Shown in pieces: positions 1 through 13,226 of a stretch of 64,000 nt of DNA. The DNA comes from Lolium rigidum (Eukaryota; Streptophyta; Magnoliopsida; Poales; Poaceae). Under the pieces are notes generated by a model. It was not told the origin of the DNA, searched no databases, and saw only the letters and a list, made by a program, of their open reading frames with translations. The number at the start of each line of letters is the position of its first letter. The first letter of the stretch is position 1. Location: assembly GCF_022539505.1 (NCBI RefSeq), contig NC_061514.1:323933090-323997089 (forward strand). The letters run 5' to 3'. A program made the position numbers and the translations under genes.

Positions 1-2561
1 GAAATGGGCCGAATGGAATTAAACGAGTAACACGGCCCAACGCACAGCCCGTGTGCGCGCGGGCCGCCGACGAGGTGGGAGCCACCCGTCGGTGCCTCTT
101 AACCGCGCGAGCGGTACGAGCGACGTGATCCATCCGATCGGAGCCTGATCGCACGGTCGAGGGCTTCGTCGTCTCCGACGAGATGCCGGCGTGCTGGCGG
201 CGTACCTAGGGGGTCGGAGGGCGCTGTGGGTCGCCGGAGGTTGCTGGCGAGGTTCGAGGCGACGTTGGCGAGGCAGACGAAGCTCCTGGTACAATGGCGA
301 GGCTCGGGGCTGCTCCAATCGTTGGCGATGGTCTGCGAGCTCCGGCGGGTAGGAGCTTGCGATTGGGGCTGCTCCGGCGAGTTCTGGTGAAATTGATCAG
401 TGGGGAATGCTCAGTGAGAGGAGGGGAGTGGATGGGATGCAGGGAGAAGGCGCCGATCGTCTCTATTTATAGCGTTACTTGGTGGCCGTGGTGTGCTGGG
501 AAGGGTCGACCATGGCGCGGCGTCTACGGTGAGCGAAGGGGCGAGCTAGGATGCGCGCCGTGTAGGCGACGGCTAGGCGATGCTAGCGCGCTTGATGGCG
601 CTCCAAATGATGGCCTGTGGCGCTCTGGCGACGGGGGTGTACGTGCAGTACCGGCGCGGCAGGTCGGCGATCATGGCGCTGGCTATGGGGCTGCTGCGAG
701 CCTAGGCGGTTGTCTAACAGGGTTCGGGTGTGGAGTAGTGTGTGCGTGCACGAGGGCCAGGCGAGAGGAGGAGTAGGGCGCTCGGGCGCATGGTGTACTG
801 GCGGCGTCCAGGGCGTGGTCACCGCGCTCACCGCGTGCGCTGGCACGGTTCGGGCGCGTCTGGGCGCGCTTTGTTTGGCCAGTATCGTGCCCGTTTCGAT
901 CCAGGGAGGGTACAGGCGTCGTCCTTGTGTGCTAGTGGAGCTCTGTGACAGGGTGTAGGTGAGAGGGGAAGGCCAGAGAGAATGAGTGCGTGAGGGTGGC
1001 ATGGTGCACGGCATGGATGGATTGGTGATCATGGCCTTACTTTAACCAGAGCAAATGAGTTGGGTTCGATGCAGAGGAAGTACCAAGGTGTGATGATCAT
1101 CAAACTAAAGTGGTGGAGGCTAAAAACCAGGGTGTAAAAGGGTGTATGTCCAAATCCAATTGTTGCCTGCAAGGTGTTCGATGATATGGCCGCATGAGGA
1201 AAATTTTGGAAATTTGCAATTCTTTTTGGTGTATCACATTTATATAATTTATGTGATGGCATGGTGGTGGTGGTGTTCATTTTGGTGGTGGTTTGTGAGA
1301 TTTCCAAAATGGGGTTGATCTTCACATTAATTCAAAGTCTCCACTTGGCAATTCTTTACTGGTCAACCTGGTCAACTTCAGCACTAATGGTCAACATGAG
1401 AGTTGTTCACTTTTATGTGGTCTTGGATGACATGGTCATAGTTGACCAAGTTTGGTTGAGGAAAAGTCAAAGCCAGAGGGGTAAAGAGGGGAACATTTTA
1501 TAAAGTGACAAAATGACCATTATCACATGTATGTTGAATTTGAGTTTTGCTTTGATTTAATTCTTGATCCAATGATGCAATTGTGTTAGTTTATCATATT
1601 GAAGTATTTTAGAAGCAATGGGGCAAGCAAATTTGGCCTTGGTGGAGGATTTGCATTTTGGCATATGTGTATGTGAGTGAATTTTGGGAAATCTCTCCCT
1701 ATTTGATTTCTCTCCATTTGATTTGACTTTGGTTGACTCTAATGTGGTTCTTATGAGTTTAGAAACATTTTAAGAGCATTGAAACTAAAACAAATGGTCT
1801 TGTTCAAAGATTTGCAAATTTGGCCTTAACACATAAGAAATGAGGTGTCCAATTTTCATAAACTTGTACTAGGGTTGTTCTTGCCTCACTTGGACATGTG
1901 TTAGGGTTCATTTAGTGTTATATGGGGTTTATGGATGGTTTCACACCATTTTGTCAAGGTTTGATGTCCTAGGTCAAAGTTTGATGAAATGCCTATGTGT
2001 CACATATGCTTTTATGCATAAGTGGTATTTTATTTTTATTTTGACTTAGTTTGATCCAATTGGTTTTGGTTGAATGTTGAAATGATATTTGGAGATGATC
2101 CAACCATTTACAACAAGTCCTAGGGTTACTTTTCTTAAATTCACATATTTGCTATTTAGCTCTCATATGCCTCTATGGCATTTTTAATTTCTTTATATTC
2201 TTTGTAGTTTCAACTTGGCAATGATGTAAGAAGTGCTATTTAAGGTTTACAAAGCTTTTCCAATCTTTTAAATAAAGTGAAAAGGTCTAGGGTAAATATT
2301 TATAATTATAGCCATAGGCACATATGCCTTTTTCTCATTTAATTTCCTTTTATTTTATTTTCACTAGAAATATGAGGAGAGGGGTGAGGTTTAGGGTTTA
2401 AGGTTATTTCAAGTACTAGTAGCAAGCAATCATGGCAATAGCACAAGCATTATGCAAGATTATTATGTATCAATCTTAATTTAATAAAAGTTTTTGTTGG
2501 TTCCAAAATTTGGAACTAGGGAAATTTGTTTGTTTTGGGTGGTATTTTCTGGGATGTTACA
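1..2561 (-). repeat. Partial LTR, 3' LTR of the left element (copy A)
   Basis: This is the U3-side part of the LTR on the minus strand, starting TGTAACATCCC at its right edge and cut by the window start. It lines up with 9120-11732 and 17360-19930 but is visibly more divergent from those two than they are from each other. The outer 1 kb at its left is GC-rich and corresponds to the promoter-proximal block of the family. Confidence 0.85.
463..472 (-). promoter_or_regulatory. LTR TATA box (copy A)
   Basis: The minus strand reads CTATAAATAG, a near-perfect plant TATA box, at the edge of the GC-rich block. The same site recurs at the equivalent place in the other two LTRs, so it probably sets the U3/R boundary about 30 bp further along the minus strand. 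Confidence 0.6.
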
Positions 2562-2577
2562 AACCCTTCCCCCTTAA
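2562..2577 (-). other. Polypurine tract, left element
   Basis: The minus strand reads TTTAAGGGGGAAGGGTT directly before the 3' LTR start TGTAACA. This is where plus-strand DNA synthesis would be primed. The flanking CTCGTCCCGAG is a short palindrome also present beside the second copy. Confidence 0.8.
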
Positions 2578-2638
2578 ACAAATCTCGTCCCGAGATTTTA
2601 AGAGGAGTTAGGTTCCTAAGAGAGATTGAGCATTTTGA

Positions 2639-3839
2639 TTAACAGGAAGGCATACTTGTCAGGGTCTGGGGTGCTTCCTGGGCTTCAGTGGCAGTCATGT
2701 GGTAGAGACGGCTGTTGTTGTTGTTCTGGTTCCTTCTACCTGCGAAGCGGCGTTGTTGCTGGGCAGGTGCAGCGGTGTTGGCAGCGATCTTGGCAAGCTT
2801 CTTGGGACATTCTTTGGAAAAGTGGCCCACAACTCCACATTCATAACAGTTTACCGTTGATTTGTCCTTCGGGGTGACGGGGATGGCATTACTCCCTGTC
2901 CTCTGGCCAGTGTTGGTGTTGTTCCCACTGTTGTTGTGGCTGTTGGGGTTGCGGTTGTTATTATTGTTGCCTCCGGGCTTCGGGGGTCCTCCGTTGTTAT
3001 TGCTGTAGTTGGGGCGATAAGTACGGCGGGTGGCCTTGTTGTTTACGGGGTGAATCCTCCGGAGGAGTTATTGCGGGGCTTCGGGTATGGTGGGGTCCAT
3101 TACGGTTCATCATTCTGCGCTTGCGGTTCTCATTGGCCTGATGCAGCTTTCCTTCCATCTGTATGGCTGAGTCCACTAGGGCTTCGAGGTCAGCGAACGG
3201 AATATTCACTAACACCGTTTGCATCTCGTCATGCAGTCCGTTCAAAAATCTTTCCTTTCTTTTCTCATTTGTATCGGTCTCATCCGGGGCGTACCTTGAC
3301 AGAGTGAGAAACCTGTCGCGGTATTCTACCACGGACATTCTTCCTTGTTTGAGTTCACGGAACTCGTCTCTCATTTTCTTGATTAATCCTTGGGGCACAT
3401 GGTACTTACTGAACTTCAGCTTGAAGTCTTCCCATGTCATCATCTGTCCTGCATTCATTGCACGGGCACTAGTCCACCAGGCTCTTGCAGGTCCTGACAG
3501 GTAGTGGGTGGCAAACAGTACTTTTTCTGCGGCTTCAACTCCCGCAACTTCAAGGTTGTTTTCTATTGTCTGGATCCAGTCATCAGCATCGAGGGGTTCT
3601 TCGGTTTTGCTGAACATTGGAGGGTTGGTGTTCTGGAAATTCTTCAGCTTTGACCCAGGGTGATCGTGGTTTCCATGGCCTTGATTGTTCTGAGCCATCT
3701 GTTGCAGTGCAGCCAGGTTTGCTTGGCGTTCAGCTCTTTCGGCTTCCCGGTCTGCCATCATTGTTTGCAGTAGTTGCATCATGGCATCCTGATTTGCGTT
3801 GCGGTTTGGGGGTGCCATCTGATTATGTAGATATATCAT
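2639..3839 (-). pseudogene. gag polyprotein of Tekay-like element, frameshifted (left copy)
   Basis: This is the gag capsid/nucleocapsid gene, about 400 codons in all, which would form the cytoplasmic virus-like particle. The first 280 codons are open: an N-terminal M-A-P-P-N start region, a glutamine-rich stretch, then the retrotransposon gag core with WEDFKLKF, HVPQGLIKKM and YRDRFLTLSRYAP. The reading frame then breaks near 3000-3050 in the glycine/asparagine-rich linker and resumes with the second half of a CCHC zinc knuckle (HFSKECPKK) and the conserved C-terminal end. The initiating codon could be the ATG at 3839 or the in-frame one seven codons later, which starts with MAPP. It lies between the extra ORF and the PPT, with no pol gene after it. 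The frameshift makes this copy non-functional. Confidence 0.85.
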
Positions 3840-4055
3840 GAGGTAAGAGGGAATTTTTCTATGGCTTATTTTGAGTTAAGTTTTAAACTTAAACTTAAGA
3901 TATTTTCAGGATAAATATAACACATATTTTATTTATTCACCCAAACATCACACATTACAAGCTGACGCACTAAGGGTTTTAAGAACCCTTCTTCCACAAT
4001 CTACGATACATGGTGCGGGATACAACTCACACCTACGTAAGTGAAGCTAGTGCAA

Positions 4056-4859
4056 CTATTCCTCATTATCTTCATCCACATCGATGGGAATGATCCCATC
4101 CTCTGCAGCCCTCAGAAACTCATAGTCCTCCTCATCGGTGAACTCGTCATCCTCAAAGTCGTTGTCGTCACTCGGGAAGTCATCGCCTCCTTGGATGTCT
4201 TCTCCATCTTCCTCCATCTCTCTGGATCTGATCCTGCCAGTGTCCAGGACAGGTCATCTCTAAGGTGCGAATCTTCTCGCGAAGATGGGTGATAGTAGCG
4301 ACATTCTTGGCGCGCTGCAGGCGAAGTGACCGGCGGTCCTTGGCGAGTAGCCTGATGGCGTCAGCATGATGAGCCAAAGCCATCTGGGCACGGTGGGAGT
4401 AAACACGTGTCAACTCCAGATCCTTCCGGGTCTCGTGAAGCATAAAGTCCAAATGCTGCACATGGATCTTGAGCACCGGGTGCGAAGAGAGGGCCATGGG
4501 TTCCCCCATGGTGTCGTGTCTCGCGAAGTGGGCGAACGGCTTCCCCGGAGTGCGGCGATGTTCGTCCGCACACCGAGCAAGTCCCTCCTGAAGGGCGTGA
4601 GCAAGACCGTCCACCCGAGCTGTAGGCCTTGAAGGAGAAAAGGATCCTCTCCGAGATGGGAGGTTCCGAGCTTCCCTTCAAGTCAGCGGTGATCATCCCA
4701 TCGCTTGTTCCCCAGCCGGGGTGTTGTGGATCCGGACTCCGTGGAACTTGGGAGGTGGGCGTTCGAGCCTCTCGGACACTAGGTACAAGTCGCGCTCAAA
4801 CACCGGACTTCCTCCGTTTTCCAGATCGTAGATCTCCCGATGCAGACGTAGGGCTCCAT
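4056..4859 (-). pseudogene. Extra ORF upstream of gag, disrupted copy
   Basis: This is homologous along its length to the intact 265-codon ORF at 13227-14024 but carries indels, so only pieces remain open, the longest being about 144 codons (4180-4614). It lies between the PBS and gag on the minus strand. I do not recognise the product; see the intact copy for a description. Its first part is repeated once more, as a fragment, in the duplicated leader at 5694-6014. Confidence 0.7.
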
Positions 4860-5067
4860 CTGAAAGTGAAATGGATGAGTAAGTTAGAGAGGTGAACAAG
4901 TGTGGCAAAATTTTAAATTGATTTATAAGGAGGTGCATGGCTTATTATTTTTAAGGAGATCTGGTAGAGAAGAAAATGAATAAGTTTTCATAAATACTCA
5001 CTTTATTTGTTTTTGAAACTAACATTTTTCTGAACGTCCATTCTAACTAGGGTCTCCTAAGGTCAAA

Positions 5068-5084
5068 CAATGGCTCTGATACCA
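5068..5084 (-). other. Primer binding site, tRNA-iMet type (left element)
   Basis: The minus strand reads TGGTATCAGAGCCATTG three bases after the LTR end TGTTGACA. This is the usual initiator tRNA-Met PBS of chromoviruses. Confidence 0.85.
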
Positions 5085-5087
5085 ACT

Positions 5088-5693
5088 TGTCAACACTCGG
5101 ATTTTAAGTCCGGATGCTATTATGCCATTCCTCGCAATCCCAGGAATATTGTTTTTGCGAGACATAATAGCTTGATATCACAACACATCATTTATTACAA
5201 CACATAATCGTCTTACAACAAAGGATCACATGATCCAGTTTTAGTACAACATAGTGGATCTAGAGATCCTATTACAAGACACATAGCGGAAGCGAAGTAA
5301 CGGTCGTGGTCCATACGTTCCACGAGCATTGGCAGTGACGTCGGGGAGCGGTCCTAGTTGTCGTAGAACGTTACTAGCTGTCCATCTTCCTCGTACGGTA
5401 TGTTCACCTTCATAGTACGGCCATTTAGAATAGCCGGGGACAAAGCCATGAGTACTTTTAAAGTACTCGCAAACTAATACTAGTGTAAGCACTTGGATTC
5501 AGTTGTGGTAAGGGGATACTAAGCTCTAGGTTTATTTGCATAAAGCCAAGTTTATTTCATAAACATTTAGTAAAGATGCTTGAATCAAATAGACTGGCTC
5601 AAGTGGGAACACTAGTGTCATTCCCACAACTCGGGTTGTGATTCAATCCCAAATCACCATTCAACTTGCAGCAGCAAGTCACCGATCATATGC
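5088..5693 (-). repeat. Truncated LTR (U5 end only)
   Basis: It aligns with the first ~0.6 kb of the full LTRs (from TGTCAACAC on the plus strand) and stops abruptly at about 5693, where sequence jumps into the leader/extra-ORF region of the element. The break is inside the LTR with no TSD, which points to illegitimate or unequal recombination and not to transposition. Confidence 0.8.
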
Positions 5694-6014
5694 TTCTCGG
5701 ACACTAGGTACAAGTCGCGCTCAAACACCGGACTTCCTCCGTTTTCCGGATCGTAGGTCTCCGTGCCGGACGTAAGGCTCCATGCGAAAGTGAAATGGAT
5801 GAGTAGGTTAGAGATGTATACCAAGGTGGCAAACTTTTAAATGGATTTATAAGGAGGTGCATGGCTTATTATTTTTAAGAAGAGTCTGGTAGAGAAAGAA
5901 AATGAATAAGTTTTTCACAAATACTCACTTCAATTGTTTTTAGAAACTAAAATTTTCCGAACGTCCATTCTAACTAGGGTCTCCTAAGGTCAAACAATGG
6001 CTACGATACCAACT
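5694..6014 (-). repeat. Duplicated leader segment with mutated PBS
   Basis: This is a second copy of the stretch between the start of the extra ORF and the LTR, matching about 4770-5087. Its PBS reads TGGTATCGTAGCC on the minus strand instead of TGGTATCAGAGCC, so it is damaged. It abuts the complete LTR at 6015. Confidence 0.8.
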
Positions 6015-9000
6015 TGTCAACACCCGGATTTTTAAGTCCAGATGCCTATCATGCCTTTCATCGCAATCCCAGGAATATTGTTTTTGCGAGACATAATAGC
6101 TTGATATCACAACACATCATTTATTACAACACATAATCGTCTTACAACAAAGGATCACATGATCCAGTCTTAATACAACATAGTGGATCTAGAGATCCTA
6201 TTACAAAACACATAGCGGAAGCGAAGTAACGGTCGTGGTCCATCTGTTCCACAGACAACTGTTGACGTCAGGAGCGGTCCTAGTTGTCGTAGACGTTCTG
6301 CTGTCCATCTTCCTCGTACAGCTGTTCACCTTCATAGTCTGGCCATTTGAATAGCCAGGGACAAAGCCATGAGTACTTTTAAAGTACTCGCAAACTAATA
6401 CTAGTGTAAGAATTATCAATTGTGGTAAAGGGATACTAAGCTCTAGGTTTATTTGCACAAAGCCAAGTTTATTTCATAAACATTTAGTAAAGATGCTTGA
6501 ATCACTAGACTAACTCAAGTGGGAACATTAGTGTCATTCCCACAACTCTGTTGTGGTCCAACTCAAAGTCACCATTCACCGGTCAACTTCAAGTCACCAG
6601 CCATATGTCACATTTTTGAAAAATGGTCTGATGACGGAACAGTATGGCCTTTCCAATCGTCCGTAACCGTGGACACGGCTATTCGAATAGTTCTACACTC
6701 TGCAGAGGTCGTACGCTTGTGCCACAATATTTGCAATAATCCGCCAGGGTTAACTCGCCCTGATTTATCATACTCCGTATGCGGACTACCAACCATAACC
6801 TTTCACTTAGATACTCTAGTACAGGCACCTCTCCCCATGAGCTTGGCCTCCCGGTGAGAACCAACTGTAAACCCGGGAACTGCACAGGGCTTGGGCCGGA
6901 CAATTCACCTCAATCACGTCATTTCACATCATCTCAGATGTCTTTGGAGGCAGCCCTTGGCATAACCCCGATGACGCTTGTTTAGAGGGAACCCATACTA
7001 AAGCACATAAATTTCTAGTTACGCCCTTACCCATATTGGGTATTGTGGGGGTACTTTCAAAATTGGAATGGTATCGCATCCGAACCCAACCATCAGTTTT
7101 ATATCAAAAATCACCATCTTCTCTTGGTCATATTCACCTTCAAAGTCATTCAATGGAATGAACCATCATTCCAAGGTTTCAACTTCCTTTCAAAGTCACG
7201 AGTTCCCATCTAGAGTAGTCAAGTTTTAATTGATTAGCACTAGCAACTATTTCATGAGGGGTGATAAGTATCTTGGAGCTGGCTAGGCTAAATGTGATTC
7301 TCTTATACTACTCTATAAATCAACCCAGTGAATCATAAACCAAAAAGTAACTTCGATAACTAAAATCCAGTAAAGCTTGTAGGGTAAAAACTTTGGGATA
7401 GGTTCATAAAGTAAAATGTAATGATGCCTTGCTCTGGTAGAGCTTTGCACCCTGATGGTTAGCAAGTTTATTAGCTTGCATTAGTCTAGCTTGCAAGAAT
7501 GTTAGCTTGCCTTGATTGGTGAAGTGATCAAAGTATTCTTCTTCTTCCTCTTGGTAGAATACCTCCTCCTCTTGATAGTCTCCGGTACTAGCATCTATAA
7601 ACGAATACGAGGATACAATCACCAAACAATACTTAAGTACTCTTAATTAGCCTTAGTGGCTCACACAATGATCTAGCATTACTACTTAGCATTTATCACA
7701 AGATTATGCTAGGGTTTCCTTATTTAGTAATAGGAAAATAATTTCCTCTCATTGAATCTTCTTAAGATTTAATTTCTCTTATGAATAATATATGACCTAG
7801 GTTGACTAAAGTCAACCTCTTCATACTTATCATTTGAGAAAATGATTTAAATGAGGTTCCATACCTCATGCAATTTAATACTAACATGGTAGTGTTTTAA
7901 TGCCACCTAATAATTCAAGGTGAGGTTACTTAGACTATGATTACTACCTCATGTTGAATTACTTGAGAACAAGGTTTAAATGAGAGGAATATCTCTCCTA
8001 TGATTTAGCACATAAGTGTAACAAATTTAAAGGACAATTATTGAGGTGATTTAATATTCTCAAAACAACCAGGGATGATCCTATGTTGACCAAGGTCAAC
8101 ACTTCACACTTAGTATTTTGAGAAAGTGAGTTAAATGAGATTCATCATCTCATGTGATTTAATTAATTTATATATTATTTAGATTTAAGATTTATAAGGG
8201 AGCAAGTATGAGCCTAGCCAATTAAGGGTCCACACATTAATTCATATATTTGAGAAAGATGATTTAAAATGAGGTGAGCACCTCATACTATTTTAGTAAC
8301 ACCTTGTAATGTTTTAATATTATTAATTAATTAAAAGTGAATTTTAATTGATCATGGGATCTACTTCATATTAATTTGGTTGAGGTAAGATTTAAATGAG
8401 ACCAAAGTCTATTATATGATTTAATAAATAGGTTTGAAATATTTAAATACTACTTATGAGAAGGATTAAGTATTTTCAAATATAAACCTATGGGTCATGA
8501 ATTATGTGTTATTTATTCTTATTGAACTATTTGGACTAATGGTTTATGTGAGAGGCTATACCTCATATAAGTTAAACTATCATCTAAATGATTAACCTCT
8601 CTAATTAACCAAGCATGAGACTTATTTGATCAAGGTCAGTACCTCTATTTGAATTACTTAAGATCACAATTTAAATGAGAGAGAAGCCCTCATACTATTT
8701 AAAGAATTCTATGTGTATGTATTAAATAGTCTAGAAATGGTTCCATAGCCATTATTTAATTTTTATCCATGATCATGCAAAACAACCATGCTATATTTTT
8801 GCATAAACAATTATATTATGTCAAATGTGATTTATTAGAGTTGGAATCAACTTAAAATCATTTCTAGATAATTTCTAATATTTATTTGAAGTCAGAAAAG
8901 GCCCTGCCTTGTTATTTTTATTATTTAAATTTTATTTCGAATTTGGACATGAGGCCAGTGGCATTATTTAGATAATTTCATGAGCTTTCTGGATCTATAA

Positions 9001-11732
9001 AATTTGCTAAATTTGGTTTAGTAGAATTTAAACTATTTAAATTTGAAGTAGACATCAGTGTTTGAATTCAGCTAAATTAATTAAACGACGTTTGAATTTG
9101 TGGGCCGCGCGGGAAAACAAAATGGGCCGAAAGGAAGTAAACAGAGCAACACATCCCAGCACACAGCCCGTGTGCGCGGGCCGCCTGACGAGGTGGGAGC
9201 CACCCGTTAGTGGCTCTTAACCGAGCGAAGCGGTACGAGCGACATGATCCGTTAGATCAGAATACGATCGAACGGCCGGGGAGCTTCGTCGTCTCCGACG
9301 AGATCCTGGCGTGCTGGCGGCGTACCTAGGGGGTCGGAGGACGCGGTGGGTCGCCGGCGGTCGAGGGAGAGGGGTGAGGCGAGGTTGTCGAGGGTGTAGA
9401 AGACCCTGGTACCGCGGCGAGGCTCGGGGCTGCTCCAATCGATGGCGATGGTCTGCGAGCTCCGGCGGGTGTGAGCTTGCGATTGGGGCTGCTCCGGCGA
9501 GGTCTGGTGAAATTGATCGGTGGAGAAGGCTCAGTGAGAGGAGGGAAGTGAATGGTGTGCAGGGAGAAGGCGCCGATCGTCTCCATTTATAGTGTCGTGT
9601 GGTGGCCGCGGGGTGCTGGGAAGGGTCGACGACGGTGAGGTCGTTCCAGGACGCGAAGGGGCAAGCTAGGGCGAGCATCGTGTAGGCGACGTCTAGGCGG
9701 TGCTAGCGCGCTTGATGGCGCGTCCAATGATGGTCTGTGGCGCCCTGGCGACGGTGGTGTACTTGCAGTACCGGCGCGGCAGGTCGGCGATCATGGCGAT
9801 GGCTACGGTGCTTCTGCGAGCCTAAGTGGTTGTCTAGCAGGGTTCGGGTGTGGTGTTGGGCGCGCGTGCACGAGGGCAAGGCGAGGGGAGGAGTAGGGCG
9901 CTCGAGCGCATGGTGTACTGGCGCGTTCCAGGATTGGGTCGGGGCGTGGTCACCGCGTGCCTGGCACGGTACTGGGCGTGCATGGGCGCGCCTGGATCGG
10001 CAAATGTCGTGCTCGTTTTGATCCAGGGAGGGTATAGGCATGCTCATGGAAGGGTAGGCTACTTATTTGACATGGTGAGAGGGATAGGGAAGGGGTAGAG
10101 AGGATGAGTGTATGTGGGTGAGCATGGTACACGGCATGGTCGGTTTTTGCTCTCCACAGGCTTTAATCATCCAAAGCAAGTCTTGGGAAAGATGCGGGGG
10201 ACAAGGGGGAGTAATGATCAGCTCTGATCATGCGGGGTTTAGTTGAAAAACTGGTGTGTAAAAGCATGTCTCACCATTTCCAAATGTTGCCTACAGGTGT
10301 TCGAGGAAATGGCCGCAAGAACATTTTGGTCGAAATTTGGATTTCTTTTTAGTGGAGCTCAAGGATATAATTAAAGAGAAAGAATGGTGGTGGTGGTGTT
10401 CATTTTGGTGATGGTTTATGAGGTTTCCAAAATGGGGGTTATCTTCTCATTAATTCAAAGTCTCCACTTGGCAATTCTTTACTGGACAACCTGGTCAACT
10501 TCAGCAGGGATGGTCAACATGAAAGTTGTAGAGCTTGACATGGTCTTGGATGACATGGCTTTGGTTGACAAAGTTTAGTTTAGGATTTGAGAATTACAGG
10601 GGGGTAAAGTAGGGAACATTTTATAAAGTGGCAAAATGACCATTATCATATGTAAGATGAATTTGAGATTTCCTTGTGTTTGATTCTTGATCCAAGGATG
10701 CAAAAGTGTTAGTTTATCATCTCTAAGTATTTTACAAGCAAGGGGGCAAGCAATTATGGCCTAGGGTGAAGATTTGTATTTTGACATAATGTGTATGTGA
10801 GAGAAATTTGGGAATTTTCTCCCCATTTGATTTCTCTTTATTTGATTTGACTTTGGTTGACTCTAATGTGGTTCTTATGAGTTTAGAAACATTTTAAGAG
10901 CATTGAAACCAATTCAAATGGTCTTGTTCAAAGATTTGCAAAATTGGCCTTAATACATAAGAGATGAGGTGTCAAATTTTCATAAACTTGTACTAGGGTT
11001 GCTCTTGCCTCACTTGGACATGGGTTAGGGTCCATTTAGTGTTATATTAGGTTTAGAGATGGTTTCACACCATTTGGTCAAGGTTTGAAGTCATAGGTCA
11101 AAGTTTAGTGAATTGGCTATGTGTCACATAGGCTTCTATGCATATGTGGTATTTTATTTTTAATTTGACTTGGTTTGATTCACAATGGTGTTGTGAATTG
11201 TTGAAATGATATATGGAGGTGATCCCTCCATCACAACAAGTCCTAGGGTCAATTTTCTTAAATTCCCTTATTTACTATTTTACTCTCATATGCCTCTATG
11301 GCATTTTTAGTTTTCTTTTTATTTTATTGGAAAACAACTTGATTTAGGTTTGATAAGTACTAGGTAGGGTGTGTAAGGGTTTTACAAACCCCTAACCAAA
11401 ATATAGGAGCTTAGGGTAAAGATTCATAATTATAGCCATAGGCACATATGCCCTTTTCTTATTTAATTTCCTTTTATTTTATTTTAACTAGGATGGTAAA
11501 AAGAAGGGTGAGGTTTTAGGGTTTAAGATTATTTCAAATACTAATAACAAGCTATCATGGCAAGAGCACAATTATGCAGATTATTATGTATCAATCTTAA
11601 TTTAATAAAAGTTTTACATCAAGACGTATGCAAGATTATTATAGTCGCCATTAATAAAAGTTTTTGTTGGTTCCAAAATTTGGAACTAGGGAAATTGTTG
11701 TGTTTTGGTTTTGAAATTTTTGGGATGTTACA
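6015..11732 (-). repeat. Complete LTR, copy B (about 5.72 kb)
   Basis: It runs from TGTCAACAC to GATGTTACA on the plus strand. By spot comparison it is nearly identical to copy C; the main difference seen is a local insertion/rearrangement of about 55 bp near 11590-11655. U3 would be the right ~2.1 kb and U5 the left ~3.5 kb, judged from the TATA box, so the transcript would carry a very long leader. AT-rich sequence fills 7600-9060 and a GC-rich block 9100-10050. A 73-codon glutamate-rich ORF (7404-7625, minus) is repeated in copy C, but LTR youth alone explains that. Confidence 0.9.
9583..9592 (-). promoter_or_regulatory. LTR TATA box (copy B)
   Basis: The minus strand reads CTATAAATGG, at the position equivalent to the box in copies A and C. 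Confidence 0.6.
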
Positions 11733-11748
11733 AACCCTTCCCCCTTAA
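11733..11748 (-). other. Polypurine tract, right element
   Basis: It is the same TTTAAGGGGGAAGGG motif on the minus strand, directly bordering LTR copy B. Confidence 0.8.
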
Positions 11749-11810
11749 ACAAATCTCGTCCCGAGATTTTAAGAGGAGTTAGGTACCTAAGAGAGATTGA
11801 GCATTTTGGT

Positions 11811-13009
11811 TTAGGAAGGCATACTTGTCAGGGTCTGGGGTGCTTCCTGGGCTTCAGTGGCAGTCATGTGGTAGAAACGGCCGTTGTTGTTATTCTGGTT
11901 CCTTCTTCCTACGAAGCGGCGTTGTTGCTGGGCAGGTGCAGCGGTGTTGGCGGCGATTTTGTCAAGCTTCTTGGGGCATTCTTTGGAAAAGTGGCCTACA
12001 ACTCCACATTCGTAGCAGTTTACCGTTGATTTGTCCTTCGGGGTGACGGGGATGGCATTGCTTCCAGTCCTCGGGCCAGTGTTGGTGTTGTTCCCAGTGT
12101 TGTGGTGGTTGTTGGGGTTGCGGTTGTTATTGCTGTTGCCTCCGGGCTTCGGGGGTCCTCCGTGGTTGTTCCTGTTATTGGGGCGATAAGTCTGCGCAGG
12201 TGGTCTGTTGTTTCTGGGGGTGAATCCTCTAGAGGAGTTATTGCGGTGCTTCTGGGTATGGTGGGGTCCACTCTGGTTCATCATTCTGCGCTTGCGGTTC
12301 TCATTGGCCTGATGCAGCTTTCCTTCCATCTGTATGGCTGAGTCTACGAGGGCTTCGAGGTCAGCGAACGGAATATTCACTAACACCGTTTGCATCTCAT
12401 CGTGCAGTCCGTTCGGAAATATTTCCTTTCTTTTCTCATTTGTGTCGGTCTCATCCGGGGCGTACCTTGACAGAGTGAGAAACCTGTCGCGGTATTCCAC
12501 CACGGAAATTCTTCCTTGCTTGAGTTCACGGAACTCGTCTCTCATTTTCTTGATTAATCCTTGGGGCACATGGTACTTGCTGAACTTCAGCTTGAAGTCT
12601 TCCCATGTCATCATTTGTCCCGTATTCATTGCACGGGCACTAGTCCACCAGGCTCTTGCGGGTCACGACAGGTAGTGGGTGGCGAACAGTACTTTCTGCG
12701 GCTTCAACTCCCGCAACTTCAAGGTTGTTCTCTATTGTGCGGAGCCGGTCATCGGCATCGAGGGGCTCTTCGGTTTTGCTTGAACATTGGAGGGTTGGTG
12801 TTTTGGAAATTCTTCGGTTTTGACCCGGGGTGATCGTGGTTTCCATGGCCTTGATTATTCACGAGCTATCGTTGCAGTGCAGCAAGGTTTGCTTGACGTT
12901 CCGCTCTTTCGGCTTCCCGGTCTGCCATCATTGTCTGCAGTAGTTGCATCATGGCATCCTGGGTGGCGTTGCGGTTTGGTGGGGCCATCTGATTATGTAG
13001 ATATATCAT
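11811..13009 (-). pseudogene. gag polyprotein of Tekay-like element, N-terminal frame disrupted (right copy)
   Basis: This is the second copy of the same gag gene. The last 272 codons are open and contain most of the gag core (WEDFKLKF, YRDRFLTLSRYAP), an asparagine/proline-rich linker and a complete CCHC knuckle (C-Y-E-C-G-V-V-G-H-F-S-K-E-C). The first ~125 codons, from the MAPP start near 12988, are split by small indels around 12640-12880. The breaks lie in a different place from those of the left copy, so each broke independently. It ends about 80 bp from the PPT with no pol following. It probably encodes no full-length Gag as it stands. Confidence 0.85.
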
Positions 13010-13226
13010 GAGGTAAGAGGGAAATTTTCTATGGCTTAGCTTGAGTTAGGTTTAAACTTGAAACTTGAAATATTTTAGTGATGAACATAGCACACATTTT
13101 ATTTATTCACAACAAACATCACACATTACAAGTTAAAGCACTAAGGGTTTTAAGAACCCTTTTTCCATAATCTACGATACATGGTGCGGGGTACAACTCA
13201 CACCTACGTAAGTGAAGCTAGTGCAA

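Noticed and set aside
7404..7625. 73-codon glutamate-rich minus-strand ORF, identical at 15647-15868
   Set aside because: Both copies lie in near-identical young LTRs, so conservation is no evidence of coding. No family is recognised.
9217..10132. Several overlapping GC-rich ORFs on both strands, repeated at 17459-18376 and in part at 19-1032
   Set aside because: They arise from the GC-rich promoter-proximal block of the LTR, overlap each other in opposing frames and lack motifs.
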